Positions 24,749 to 32,703 of a DNA stretch of 37,463 nt are shown here, one piece after another (within the stretch, counting starts at the first letter, position 1; each line of letters opens with the position of its first letter). The DNA is from an uncultured Lentisphaeria bacterium (GTDB lineage: Bacteria; Verrucomicrobiota; Lentisphaeria; Victivallales; Victivallaceae). Both the position numbers and the translations under genes were made by a program. The notes below the pieces were generated by a model. The model did no database searches. It had not been told where the DNA came from and saw nothing but the letters and a program-made list of their open reading frames with translations. Where the stretch lies: the NCBI GenBank assembly GCA_903831825.1, contig CAIKZE010000280.1, positions 1-37,463 of the forward strand. The letters run 5' to 3'.

Positions 24749-25798
24749 TCATGAATAATAACCGGCGTACTTTTCCATGGCGTCCATCAGGGCTTTTATG
24801 TTTTCGACCGGCACGCCGGGGTAAAGGCCGTAGATCATCATCAATCCGCCCCGCCTGCTTCCCAGCTTCCCGACTTCTTCGCGGATCAGGCGGTCGATCT
24901 GCTCCGGAGTGCCTCTGGCGGTGATGTTCTGGCGGTCAATATCCAGATCAACGCAGGTGCGACCGGCAAATTTCTCTTTAATCCAGTCGATGCCGTTCAC
25001 CAAATCCTGGAGGTTGATTACCTCGACTCCGCCGTCAATCAAATCATCAACCAGCGAACGGATATCGCCGTCTGAGTGCATATGCACAATGCAGCCTTGA
25101 TCACGGGCCGGTTTCATGAGTTTCTGGTAAACCGGCTTGATGTGCTTCCGGAAGAGTTCCGGCGACACCATCGGGCCGACCTGCATGCCCAGATCTTCCG
25201 GATAACTCATGATGTCCGGTTCAAGCTCCAGCCAGTTCGTCACATAGCGGTAGTTGAATTTCTCCACCATCTCGATCAATTTGAACAGCCCTGGCTCCTC
25301 GTCGAGAAGGTCGAAGATGAGGTTCTCGTACCCCCGGATATCCTGCAGGCGCAGGAAAGTGTGGCCGTGCGGCAGGCCGCCGGCCACGAGATTGCCGTTG
25401 GCCCTATCCTTGCTGACGCGCGCTTTGATGTCATCCCAGTTGATCGGATAAGTTCCATCCGTCTTGTCGGAGTCGGGCGCCTGGTATTGTTCAAACGCCG
25501 CCCAATCGGCGAGAGGATGCACATGTACGCTCCCCGTAATCCCGTCATCCGTTGTTTTCCAGATACAACCCCACGGGTCGGTATGCGGTGCGTCTTTCCG
25601 TTGCGTAAGCAGGAAAGCGGGCCGTACTGTTTTCTGTCTGGTGAATTGCGGAAAGAGAAACCGGTGTTCCTCCATCAAGTCCTGCAAAACATCCTGATCG
25701 TAATGATGCCAGCAGGCCGTGTTGATATGAAATGTCATGGGTATGTGTTCAGGTTGTTCAAACCTGATCGCCCGAAGCGTGTTTTCCCGCTGATTCAT
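24749..25798 (-). CDS. Uroporphyrinogen decarboxylase-like (UroD/MtaA superfamily) protein
   Basis: The 349-residue TIM-barrel protein opens with MNQRENTLRAIRFEQPEHIPM, typical of catabolic UroD-like proteins. It has TDPWGCIWKTTDDGITG, LVAGGLPHGHTFLRLQDIRGYE, EDLGMQVGPMVSPELFRKHI, GCIVHMHSDGDIRSLVDDLI and GVEVINLQDL. His and Asp residues in HMHSDGD are candidates for the active site. It is only distantly like the 13193-14251 paralogue. A GAGGG site lies a few bases before the ATG. Its neighbour across the repeat is a sugar epimerase in the same direction; similar UroD-like/epimerase pairs are frequent in sugar-using Lentisphaerota, which is context inference. Confidence 0.82.
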   Translation of the reverse strand: MNQRENTLRAIRFEQPEHIPMTFHINTACWHHYDQDVLQDLMEEHRFLFPQFTRQKTVRPAFLLTQRKDAPHTDPWGCIWKTTDDGITGSVHVHPLADWAAFEQYQAPDSDKTDGTYPINWDDIKARVSKDRANGNLVAGGLPHGHTFLRLQDIRGYENLIFDLLDEEPGLFKLIEMVEKFNYRYVTNWLELEPDIMSYPEDLGMQVGPMVSPELFRKHIKPVYQKLMKPARDQGCIVHMHSDGDIRSLVDDLIDGGVEVINLQDLVNGIDWIKEKFAGRTCVDLDIDRQNITARGTPEQIDRLIREEVGKLGSRRGGLMMIYGLYPGVPVENIKALMDAMEKYAGYYS

Positions 25799-25827
25799 GT
25801 TCGCCCTCGTATTAGTTTTAGATGGCT

Positions 25828-25846
25828 CAAGTCATCATCGGACTTG
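25828..25846. promoter_or_regulatory. Inverted repeat upstream of the UroD-like gene
   Basis: CAAGTC and GACTTG (25828-25833, 25841-25846) pair across seven bases, nested in a wider GGCTCAA/TTGAGCC pair. It could be an operator or a 5' leader hairpin for 24749-25798. Confidence 0.3.
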
Positions 25847-25948
25847 ATATAACTAAGTAACCTAATTGAGCCTTGTTGAAATTCAAGCGCGGCGACAGCG
25901 GGTATTTCCTATAAAAAGCAGTATTATTTCCGGTCTCCATTAGAATCT

Positions 25949-26112
25949 ATGGGAAAAACGAATATCCAATATCCAACAAGGAATATCCAACTGATGAAGG
26001 AAAGACAAATACAATCATAACTTATTCAAGCGCATCGCCTGGATGCTGCCGGAATAAAGCAGAAGCTATAGCTGTATTTTTTACCTTGAATGTTGGATAT
26101 TGAATATTCAAA
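25949..26112. repeat. 'GAATATCCAAT' inverted-repeat element, copy 2
   Basis: GAATATCCAATATCCAACAA and GGAATATCCAAC on the left are mirrored by TTGGATATTGAATATTCAA on the right, with about 90 unrelated bases between. It is related to copy 1 at 22994-23095. It occupies most of the gene-free stretch 25799-26156. Confidence 0.65.
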
Positions 26113-26156
26113 TTCTTTGCTCGTCACCCGCGTCCGCAAATTCAGGAGATGAGGCA

Positions 26157-27215
26157 CTATTGCAGCGCTTCCATTGCCTCATTTGCCAGAAGCCGGTGAA
26201 TGTCATGATCCAGGCATAACCAGGCGGGATGTTTTATTCCGCCTGAAACATGCAGGGATATTTTATTTTGCAGCCATGGTCCGATGAACCGTCCGAGATG
26301 AGAACAGCTTCCCGTAAAGACGATCAGGTCAAGTCCGCCCATTGCCGCGATCCCGGATCCGCAATTTTTCAGGATGCCGTACTGCATTATATCTTTGGCC
26401 AGTTTATATTCAGGGGCTGATCTGCTGAAGATGTCATCAAAAGTGACATGCTTGCCGCAGATTGCGGTAAATCCGCTTTTCGTGGTCAGAACATTATTGA
26501 TTTCCTCCGGCCCCCAGTCCATGCCTTTGGAAATGGCGGTTATCAGGTAAGGGTCTATTTCGCCGCAGGTGGTCAATCCCGGCAACCCTTCAAGGGGCGT
26601 GGCGCCGGATGTAACCATTAACGGCCGTCCATCCGCAACAGCCGCAATTTCCGGCCGGTTTTCCAGACATATTGACAATATTTTCCTTGCACCGGAAAAA
26701 TTTTTACCTTCAAGATACGCATACTTATGGAAGATCCCGTGATAGCCGAATCTTCTTAATCCGACATTGCTCATATCCGGCGATACCGCATAATATTTTT
26801 CCCGGTCAGGCAGTTCGGTGAAAAATGAGGTTTCAAAGGCCACGACCGCCGCAGTTTCAGGGAATATTTTGTTTACGGACGAAAGCAATGATATTACCGG
26901 CGGCAGATGCAGCGGGGAATACGGTATGTACTTTTCCAGTTCCGCCATCATGCCGTCATCCGCGATTTTGGTCCGGGTGAAAATGTTTCCTCCGAACGGA
27001 ACTCTTATTGAAATGGCGAAATCAATGGTGGTTATAGCTTCGGCAGTATAACCTGATTCAATAATTTTTTCCTTGACTTCTCTCAATATTTTCTGTATGT
27101 GCCTGCTGCCTCTCCAGTCCTTGACCGTACCTTCAAGCAACGGCTTATCCGTGTCGGTGTCCTGAAGCGTATACTCAATTTTGGTTAATGTCGGTGAAAA
27201 TGTAAGTATTTTCAT
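26157..27215 (-). CDS. Degenerate acetate-kinase-family paralogue, probably catalytically inactive
   Basis: The 352-residue protein aligns along the acetate kinase fold. RRFGYHGIFH corresponds to YGFHGTSH, and ATPLEGLPGLTTCGEIDP to SPLQGLVMSTRCGDLDP. The catalytic residues are largely gone: the N-terminal NxGSSS phosphate loop is replaced by SPTLTK, the FDTSFH Asp and His are Glu and Phe, HLGSG is CLENR, the Arg of TRCGD is Thr, and the C-terminal metal-binding Glu (IATNEE in the intact paralogue) is absent. Its ATG overlaps the acetate kinase stop codon (ATGA), so the two are translationally coupled. A partner, regulatory or scaffold subunit is possible; I infer this and cannot exclude a divergent activity. 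Confidence 0.8.
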   Translation of the reverse strand: MKILTFSPTLTKIEYTLQDTDTDKPLLEGTVKDWRGSRHIQKILREVKEKIIESGYTAEAITTIDFAISIRVPFGGNIFTRTKIADDGMMAELEKYIPYSPLHLPPVISLLSSVNKIFPETAAVVAFETSFFTELPDREKYYAVSPDMSNVGLRRFGYHGIFHKYAYLEGKNFSGARKILSICLENRPEIAAVADGRPLMVTSGATPLEGLPGLTTCGEIDPYLITAISKGMDWGPEEINNVLTTKSGFTAICGKHVTFDDIFSRSAPEYKLAKDIMQYGILKNCGSGIAAMGGLDLIVFTGSCSHLGRFIGPWLQNKISLHVSGGIKHPAWLCLDHDIHRLLANEAMEALQ

Positions 27216-28447
27216 AAGCGTAAATCCTGTGTCGGAGATTTTATTTGATGCCCGGTTATGGTTTCATAGGTTCTGCGCGCGATTGCCAGTTCTTCATTGG
27301 TCGCGATTACCAGTATCCTTACCGGGCTGTTTTCGACGGCAATATCAACCGGCAGTTTATGCGCGTTGTTATTTTTAGCATGGTCAACGATCAGTCCGAA
27401 TATCTCCATGTCCAGACAGACATTCGCCCTTACGAACGGAACTTCCTCGCCGACGGTATCCGTGAATATCACCGCATCAACTTTGCCGGTTACCGCCAGA
27501 TAGGCTCCGAGATATTTTTTTATGCGCCACAGATAGACTTCCGCGGTTTTCAGCAGCCGTTCGTCGTGACTGCCGCCGGACGCGATTGAATTGAGGACGT
27601 CTCTTATATCCGATGAATATCCCGACAATCCCAGCACTCCGCTTTGCCGGTTCAGTATCTTATCCACTTCCTCATTATTGTTTTCGTGCAATGACAGAAG
27701 CTGCATTGAAACCGCCGGATCAAGATCGCCGCATCTGGTGCTCATAACCAGTCCCTGCAGCGGCGAATAGCCCATCGTGTTGTCTATTGACCGCCCATGG
27801 GACACCGCGCATAAACTTGCGCCCCCGCTTCCCAGATGGCAACTGACGGCGTTTATCCTGTCTTTTGAAATTCCCAGGAATTTAGCGGCTTCTTCCACCA
27901 CATATTGATGGCTGGTTCCATGAAAACCGTACTTCCTGATATTCATTTTTTTGCAAATTTCAGGCGGGATCGGATAGGCGGCCGCGTAATCGGGGATGGT
28001 CGAATGGAACGAAGTATCAAAAACCGGCACTTGCGGAAGATCGGGATAGAATTTTCCGCAGGCGTACATCAGTTCCATTATCGGCGGATTATGCAGCGGC
28101 GCCAACGCTTTGATTTCCTCCAGTTTTTCCATTACGGAATCATCTGAGATGACAGGGCCGGCGAAATACTTTCCTCCATGCACGACCCGATGCCCGACCG
28201 CGTCGGGAATGAGGTCAGGATATTTTGAAAGCAGTTTCATTATCTCCAGAAATGATTCATGATGGTTTCGCATTTCCACCTGATGTATTTCTGTTTTCCC
28301 ATTGTACCGGTGCACTATCCTTGACGGTTCACTGGTCCTGGGCCCCACCCGTTCGGCGGCGCCCCCGGCCAGTTCCTGTTCGCCGGGCATGGCTATTATT
28401 TTGTATTTAAGCGACGAACTGCCGCAATTGAAGACTAACACATTCAT
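27212..28447 (-). CDS. ackA: Acetate kinase
   Basis: The 411-residue protein has all landmarks: NVLVFNCGSSSLKYKI (phosphate loop), GHRVVHGGKYF (substrate Arg), VFDTSFHSTIPDYAAAYPIP, RKYGFHGTSHQYV, SCHLGSGGASLCAV, TMGYSPLQGLVMSTRCGDLDP and IATNEELAIARRT. It interconverts acetyl phosphate plus ADP and acetate plus ATP in the cytoplasm. It is the middle gene of an operon with the M20 hydrolase upstream (16-base gap) and the degenerate paralogue downstream (ATGA overlap). Transcription is probably from the sigma-54 promoter at 29725-29740. The acetyl phosphate source may be phosphoketolase, or a product of the pathway the M20 protein serves. Confidence 0.96.
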   Translation of the reverse strand: MNVLVFNCGSSSLKYKIIAMPGEQELAGGAAERVGPRTSEPSRIVHRYNGKTEIHQVEMRNHHESFLEIMKLLSKYPDLIPDAVGHRVVHGGKYFAGPVISDDSVMEKLEEIKALAPLHNPPIMELMYACGKFYPDLPQVPVFDTSFHSTIPDYAAAYPIPPEICKKMNIRKYGFHGTSHQYVVEEAAKFLGISKDRINAVSCHLGSGGASLCAVSHGRSIDNTMGYSPLQGLVMSTRCGDLDPAVSMQLLSLHENNNEEVDKILNRQSGVLGLSGYSSDIRDVLNSIASGGSHDERLLKTAEVYLWRIKKYLGAYLAVTGKVDAVIFTDTVGEEVPFVRANVCLDMEIFGLIVDHAKNNNAHKLPVDIAVENSPVRILVIATNEELAIARRTYETITGHQIKSPTQDLRL

Positions 28448-28463
28448 AAGATTTACTCAGTAT

Positions 28464-29681
28464 TTAAATATCGTCAGAAGTCCAGCCGCAAACCGGAATG
28501 CCTATCATGCTGTGGACGATTGAGGCATTGCCATAAGCTGCTTCATAAATATTATCGATATCCACGCCTTCGGCTGCCATGTGGGCCATGCTTTCATCGC
28601 CGGGGCCGTAACCGATTGTCGGGATATTGAATTCCCCGGTCAGCACGCTGCCGGCCGTGCCCATTCCCAGCCGGCCTAATTCCCACTTGCCGGTTGTCAC
28701 TTTGCAGCCTGCCGCCGAAAGGGCATGTCTTGCTCTTTCCATCACCGGGGAATAAGGGTCGGATGCCCAGGCGTTGGTAATGTGCTGCACAACTCTGGTG
28801 CTGCCGGTATAAAGTTTCTGCTCTTCCCGCAGAACATTGACATTCACCGCCACAGATTTCATTTTTTCGCCGAGCAGTCCTATTTCATGCTCCATTATTC
28901 CGATGGCATTGCCGGCGGCCTCATTGGCGCGGAGCCTTTTCGCGACGATAATATTGGCGCAACTGCCGCTGCCGCCTTCATAAACAGGTTCGCTCATGGC
29001 AAATTCTTCCAGCGAGTTCACATGCATCCGGTTCGCGAAATTAGCCCTGAAGTCACTGAAAATGCTGGATACCGCCCGGTTCAGGTTGGACGGCTTCGCG
29101 CTTTCCATGCGGATGTCTATTTTCACCCAGCCGTCATGGCCGTAATAAAGCCCCATATTAGTCGGTTCGCCGAGAATCGCGTATCTGGGGGTCAAGCCGA
29201 TGTCGGGCAGGGTTTTGGCTATCAGTTCTCTTATGCCCAGGCTCACCCCGTTCTGTTCAGCGACCGTTGCCGCCACGATGAGATTGCCCCTCAGCGGAAG
29301 CAGACACCGCCGGAGGAGCGCCCCCGCGAAAATCTGTGCGGCTAAACCGCCTTTGCAGTCAGACGCCCCGTTGCCGTACAGTTTTCCGTCGAAGATGCGA
29401 GGCCGGTAGATGTCTGAAGACGCATTGGAGACACTTACGGTATCCAGGTGGCTGTTCAAAAGAACTGTCGGATCGGATTCCCGTCCCAGAATCAAACCGA
29501 CAACATTGCCGGCGTCATCTTTGAAAACCTTGTTGTATTTCAACTCCACCATCTTTTTGTAGACAATATCAGAAACATCTTTTTCTCTTAAGCTTTCGCT
29601 CGGGGTTTTGATAAGTTCTTTCATGAAGTCCAGGATTTCCGCCTTCATTCCGTTCTTTCGATTTTCCAGTATGCTATACAT
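28464..29681 (-). CDS. M20-family metallohydrolase, YgeY-like, with altered active site
   Basis: The 405-residue protein shows the M20 pattern: LLNSHLDTV (first metal His), NGASDCKGGLAA (bridging Asp), AILGEPTN (metal Glu) and a late HMAAEGVD (metal His). Sequence flavour, such as IKTPSESL near the start and IPTIGYGPG near the end, is closest to the YgeY group. Two usual features are changed: the EE pair is EQ (VAEQNG), so one metal ligand is Gln, and the His of the dimerisation lid (normally in a GxxHxS context) is missing in MESAKPSNLNRA. It may hydrolyse an amide or carbamoyl compound or have a shifted role. It is the first gene of the sigma-54-controlled operon, with AAGGAG before the ATG. 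Confidence 0.82.
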   Translation of the reverse strand: MYSILENRKNGMKAEILDFMKELIKTPSESLREKDVSDIVYKKMVELKYNKVFKDDAGNVVGLILGRESDPTVLLNSHLDTVSVSNASSDIYRPRIFDGKLYGNGASDCKGGLAAQIFAGALLRRCLLPLRGNLIVAATVAEQNGVSLGIRELIAKTLPDIGLTPRYAILGEPTNMGLYYGHDGWVKIDIRMESAKPSNLNRAVSSIFSDFRANFANRMHVNSLEEFAMSEPVYEGGSGSCANIIVAKRLRANEAAGNAIGIMEHEIGLLGEKMKSVAVNVNVLREEQKLYTGSTRVVQHITNAWASDPYSPVMERARHALSAAGCKVTTGKWELGRLGMGTAGSVLTGEFNIPTIGYGPGDESMAHMAAEGVDIDNIYEAAYGNASIVHSMIGIPVCGWTSDDI

Positions 29682-29724
29682 ATAAACGCTCCTTATTTGT
29701 TAAAGAATTTATGATAGGTTTAGA

Positions 29725-29740
29725 AGCAATTGCCATGCCA
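29725..29740 (-). promoter_or_regulatory. Sigma-54 (-24/-12) promoter for the M20/acetate kinase operon
   Basis: On the minus strand TGGCATGGCAATTGCT matches the TGGCAYG-N4-TTGC consensus. The GG is at 29739-29738 and the GC at 29727-29726, the correct spacing. The start codon at 29681 lies about 45 bases downstream. A sigma-54 activator gene starts divergently at 29866. Confidence 0.8.
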
Positions 29741-29776
29741 TAATTCTGCATAATCATGTAAGATACTGGCGGACAG

Positions 29777-29795
29777 TATAATAAGAATCATTATA
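29777..29795. promoter_or_regulatory. Candidate activator binding site between the divergent genes
   Basis: TATAAT and ATTATA (29777-29782, 29790-29795) form an inverted repeat around seven bases. It lies about 40 bases upstream of the -24 box on the minus strand, and before the 29866 gene. It is a plausible binding site for the sigma-54 activator, but AT-rich palindromes arise easily by chance. Confidence 0.35.
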
Positions 29796-29801
29796 ACACG
29801 C

Positions 29802-29831
29802 TTGAAAAAAAGAAATAGTAGTGCATATTGT
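29802..29831 (+). promoter_or_regulatory. Possible sigma-70 promoter for the sigma-54 activator gene
   Basis: TTGAAA (29802-29807) and TATTGT (29826-29831) are 18 bases apart, with TGC just upstream of the -10. The start codon at 29866 follows after a short leader. Confidence 0.4.
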
Positions 29832-29865
29832 ATTAATTGCTATTTCAAAATGAAAGGGTAATCAG

Positions 29866-31491
29866 ATGAAAGCTGATGATTTAAAGATAAATGAACTTAT
29901 AGATTTCTCAGAGGACAGCCTGAATCTCAAAGGCCGCAGACTTGCCATTCATGACGTCCATGCCTTTGCGCTTTTCCGCAAAGACCTCATTGATTCGGTG
30001 GGAATTGAAGATACCAGGCGGATTCTTACGCGGTTCGGTTATTTCTGGGGCCAGGCCGACGCCGCCGCCATGCAGCGAATATTCAAATGGGAAGATATCA
30101 ATGAATTGATAATGAGCGCATCCAAGCTTTTGTCCTTTCAGGGATCAGCCAGAACTCAGATAAAAATATTGAAATTGGATACGGCGAACAAGGTATTTCA
30201 TCTGGAATTTCTGTGGTATAATTCGTGTGAAGTCGAAGGACATACCACCGAAGTCGGCAACGCGGATTATCCTGTCTGCTGGATATTGACCGGCTACGCC
30301 AGCGGCTTCGTTTCATACTGCCTCCAGGAGAATATTTATTTTGTTGAAAGAAAATGCAGGGGCAAAGGGGATCAGATTTGTTGCGCCACCGGCATGGATG
30401 AGGCTTCATGGGGCGATGAATTAAAGCAGTTCCATAATTATTTTGAACATGAAGATATTGTCGGCAAAGTGAAATACTACACGGAAGAACTTAAGAAAAA
30501 AGATAAAGAACTTGAAATAGAAAGAAAGAAATTAAAGCTGCTCGGCGAGAATTTGACGAAAAAGGATTTCATCGAGGTCAGAAGCAAGGAATTTCAAAAA
30601 GTAATGGAAATCGCGCAACGGGTCGCCCGTTTCGATACCTCTGTTCTCATCAAGGGTGAAAGCGGCACCGGAAAAGAGGTCCTCTCCCGGTTTATCTATA
30701 AGCACTCCGAAAGGGCAAAGAATATATGTGTTGCCATTAACTGCAGCGCATTGCCGGAAACGCTTTTGGAAGGCGAGCTTTTCGGTTATAAAGCCGGCGC
30801 TTTCACCGGCGCGTCACATGACCGGATCGGTCTTTTCGAGCAGGCGGACAAAGGAACGGTTTTTCTTGATGAAATAGGCGATATTTCTCCAGCGACCCAG
30901 GTCAAGCTATTGAGAGTTTTACAGGAAAAAGAGATTTTGAGGCTCGGCGAAAACCGGCCCAGAAAAATTGATGTAAGGATTATTGCCGCCACCAACAGGG
31001 ACTTGAAAGCCGATGTTCTAAGCGGTCGCTTCCGGGAGGATTTATATTACCGTTTGTCGGTAGTTGAAATCGACGTGCCGCCGCTCCGCACCAGAAAGGA
31101 TGACATTCTGCCGCTCGCGCGGCATTTTGTGAATAAATTTTCGAAGAAGCTGAAAATCCATGATTTGCGCCTTGATGTATCGTGTCTTGATTATCTGCTT
31201 TCCTACGACTGGCCGGGAAATGTGCGGGAACTTGAAAACGCGGTGGAACGGGCTTCTGTTTTTTCCAATAAAGGCCTTATCACAATAGACTGCCTGCCGC
31301 AATGTATTGTTCAAAACAAAGTCAATCCCAATCACAGTTATTCGGTGAACATGAAGCTCGCTCAGCTTGAAGCCGCGCATATCAATTCTGTCTTGAAAAT
31401 GACGGAAGGCAACAGGACCAAAGCGGCGGATATCCTGGGAATAAGCCCTGTCACTCTATGGCGAAAATTATCAGACAATAAAATAGTTTGA
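29866..31491 (+). CDS. Sigma-54-dependent activator with XylR-N/V4R sensing domains
   Basis: The 541-residue protein has three parts. Residues ~15-200 combine an XylR_N domain (GRRLAIHDVHAFALFRKDLID, RILTRFGYFWGQADA) and a V4R domain (GYASGFVSYC, IYFVERKCRGKGDQICCAT), as in phenol- and xylene-sensing activators. A charged linker follows (about 205-235). The AAA+ domain has Walker A GESGTGKE near 264, the sigma-54 contact loop GAFTGA near 312 and Walker B GTVFLDEIGD near 332. A Fis-type helix-turn-helix ends the protein (NRTKAADILGISPVTLWRKL). The V4R ligand is unknown. AAAGGG precedes the ATG. Divergent position next to a good sigma-54 promoter makes the M20/acetate kinase operon its likely target. 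Confidence 0.93.
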   Translation: MKADDLKINELIDFSEDSLNLKGRRLAIHDVHAFALFRKDLIDSVGIEDTRRILTRFGYFWGQADAAAMQRIFKWEDINELIMSASKLLSFQGSARTQIKILKLDTANKVFHLEFLWYNSCEVEGHTTEVGNADYPVCWILTGYASGFVSYCLQENIYFVERKCRGKGDQICCATGMDEASWGDELKQFHNYFEHEDIVGKVKYYTEELKKKDKELEIERKKLKLLGENLTKKDFIEVRSKEFQKVMEIAQRVARFDTSVLIKGESGTGKEVLSRFIYKHSERAKNICVAINCSALPETLLEGELFGYKAGAFTGASHDRIGLFEQADKGTVFLDEIGDISPATQVKLLRVLQEKEILRLGENRPRKIDVRIIAATNRDLKADVLSGRFREDLYYRLSVVEIDVPPLRTRKDDILPLARHFVNKFSKKLKIHDLRLDVSCLDYLLSYDWPGNVRELENAVERASVFSNKGLITIDCLPQCIVQNKVNPNHSYSVNMKLAQLEAAHINSVLKMTEGNRTKAADILGISPVTLWRKLSDNKIV

Positions 31492-31526
31492 TTTTAGCGG
31501 TAATCCGCAAATGTAGTTACCCATCA

Positions 31527-31550
31527 CTGACCCTGATCATAATGGGTCAG
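31527..31550. terminator. Stem-loop after the sigma-54 activator gene
   Basis: CTGACCC pairs with GGGTCAG across ten bases, 35 bases after the stop codon at 31491. There is no following T-run, so terminator function is uncertain; it could be an mRNA 3' end stabiliser. Confidence 0.35.
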
Positions 31551-31586
31551 GCATCAATCATTAGCTAAAAAAATCTTAACAGACGC

Positions 31587-31615
31587 TTGACGGATTCAAT
31601 TACAGACTGTATAAT
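31587..31615 (+). promoter_or_regulatory. Near-consensus sigma-70 promoter for the epimerase-aldolase-TetR operon
   Basis: TTGACG (31587-31592) and a perfect TATAAT (31610-31615) are separated by exactly 17 bases. A near-palindrome starts right after the -10 (31616-31636). Confidence 0.8.
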
Positions 31616-31636
31616 AAAACCAAACAGTTTGTTTTT
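31616..31636. promoter_or_regulatory. 21-base near-palindrome at the transcription start, likely TetR operator
   Basis: AAAACCAAAC, a central A and GTTTGTTTTT match as an inverted repeat at nine of ten positions. It begins one base after the -10 box and covers the expected +1. That is a classic repressor position, and the operon it precedes ends with a TetR-family gene. Autoregulation is inferred. Confidence 0.6.
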
Positions 31637-31654
31637 TATCACAGGAGGAACGCA

Positions 31655-32689
31655 ATGAAGTTTCCGGAAACAATCGACAATGAAGCATTGCTGGAAGAGA
31701 TACTTTCAGCGCCCGGAACCGGACTGATCGAAATGATGAAGCGGCTGGACGGGGATATCATGATCCTGGGCATCGGCGGTAAAATGGGCATCACCCTGGG
31801 ACGTCAGGCCGTCAACGCAATCCGGGCCGCCGGAGTCAGCAAAAAAGTCATCGGGGTTTCCCGTTTCAGCTACGCCGAAGGCAAAAAGAAGCTTGAGCAA
31901 TGGGGACTTGAGACGATTTCCCGCGACCTGCTGGACCAGAATGCGGTAAAGGCTTTGCCGGAAGTAAAGAATGTCATATTCATGGCAGGGCGGAAATTCG
32001 GAACCGAAGGTTCGGAAGAACTGACCTGGGCAATGAATACAATAGTGCCGGGCTGCGTCGGCGACCATTTCCGCAAAAGCCGGATCGTGGTCTTCTCCAC
32101 CGGCTGCGTTTATCCGCTGGTCAGCGCCGGGAACTGCGGTTGCACCGAGCAGATTCCCCCTGCCCCGGTCGGCGAATATTCCCAGTCCTGTCTCGGGCGG
32201 GAACGCGTTTTCGGACACTGCGCCAAAGCTTATGGAACAGAAACCCTGCTGCTGCGCCTGAACTATGCGATTGATCTGCGCTACGGCGTGCTGCATGATA
32301 TCGGCCGGCAAGTCTGGAACGGCCAGCCGGTCAACAATACTGTCGGCCACTTCAATGTGCTGTGGCAGGGCGACGCCAACGGTTACGCGCTGCGGGCGCT
32401 GGAGCTTTGCGCCTCCCCGGCGGCGGTACTGAACATCACGGGCCCGGAAATCGTATCGGTGGAATATATCGCCGAAGCATTCGGACGGCTGATGAATAAA
32501 ACAATCAGTTATACCGGAGTTTCCGCCGATAAATGTTATCTGAATAATGCCGGCAAGGCATTCCGGCTGCTGGGCTATCCGCGGGTTTCGCTGGAACAGA
32601 TGATCGTCTGGCAGGCCCAATGGCTGATGCAAGGCGGCAATTCACTGGGCAAACCGACCCACTTTGAAGTAAACAACGGGAAATTTTAA
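31655..32689 (+). CDS. NAD-dependent epimerase/dehydratase-family protein
   Basis: This 344-residue extended short-chain dehydrogenase-like protein has DIMILGIGGKMGITLGRQA as the Rossmann loop (residues ~33-51), VVFSTGCVYPLV at the Ser/Thr position and LNITGPEIVSVEYIAEAF in the C-terminal half. The canonical YxxxK is not obvious; EYSQSCLGRERVFG lies in that region with Tyr but no Lys four residues on, so catalysis may differ. AGGAGG precedes the ATG. The DapA-like gene starts 14 bases after its stop. The pair looks like a catabolic unit for a sugar acid or similar compound, under TetR control. Confidence 0.75.
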   Translation: MKFPETIDNEALLEEILSAPGTGLIEMMKRLDGDIMILGIGGKMGITLGRQAVNAIRAAGVSKKVIGVSRFSYAEGKKKLEQWGLETISRDLLDQNAVKALPEVKNVIFMAGRKFGTEGSEELTWAMNTIVPGCVGDHFRKSRIVVFSTGCVYPLVSAGNCGCTEQIPPAPVGEYSQSCLGRERVFGHCAKAYGTETLLLRLNYAIDLRYGVLHDIGRQVWNGQPVNNTVGHFNVLWQGDANGYALRALELCASPAAVLNITGPEIVSVEYIAEAFGRLMNKTISYTGVSADKCYLNNAGKAFRLLGYPRVSLEQMIVWQAQWLMQGGNSLGKPTHFEVNNGKF

Positions 32690-32703
32690 CAGCAGGGCAT
32701 AAT

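Noticed and set aside
26157-27215. A second functional acetate kinase
   Set aside because: Nearly all phosphate-loop, catalytic and metal-binding residues are substituted, so activity is unlikely; called as a degenerate paralogue instead.
31706-32632. 308-residue minus-strand gene
   Set aside because: It is the antisense shadow of the epimerase-family gene; no start signal or domain.
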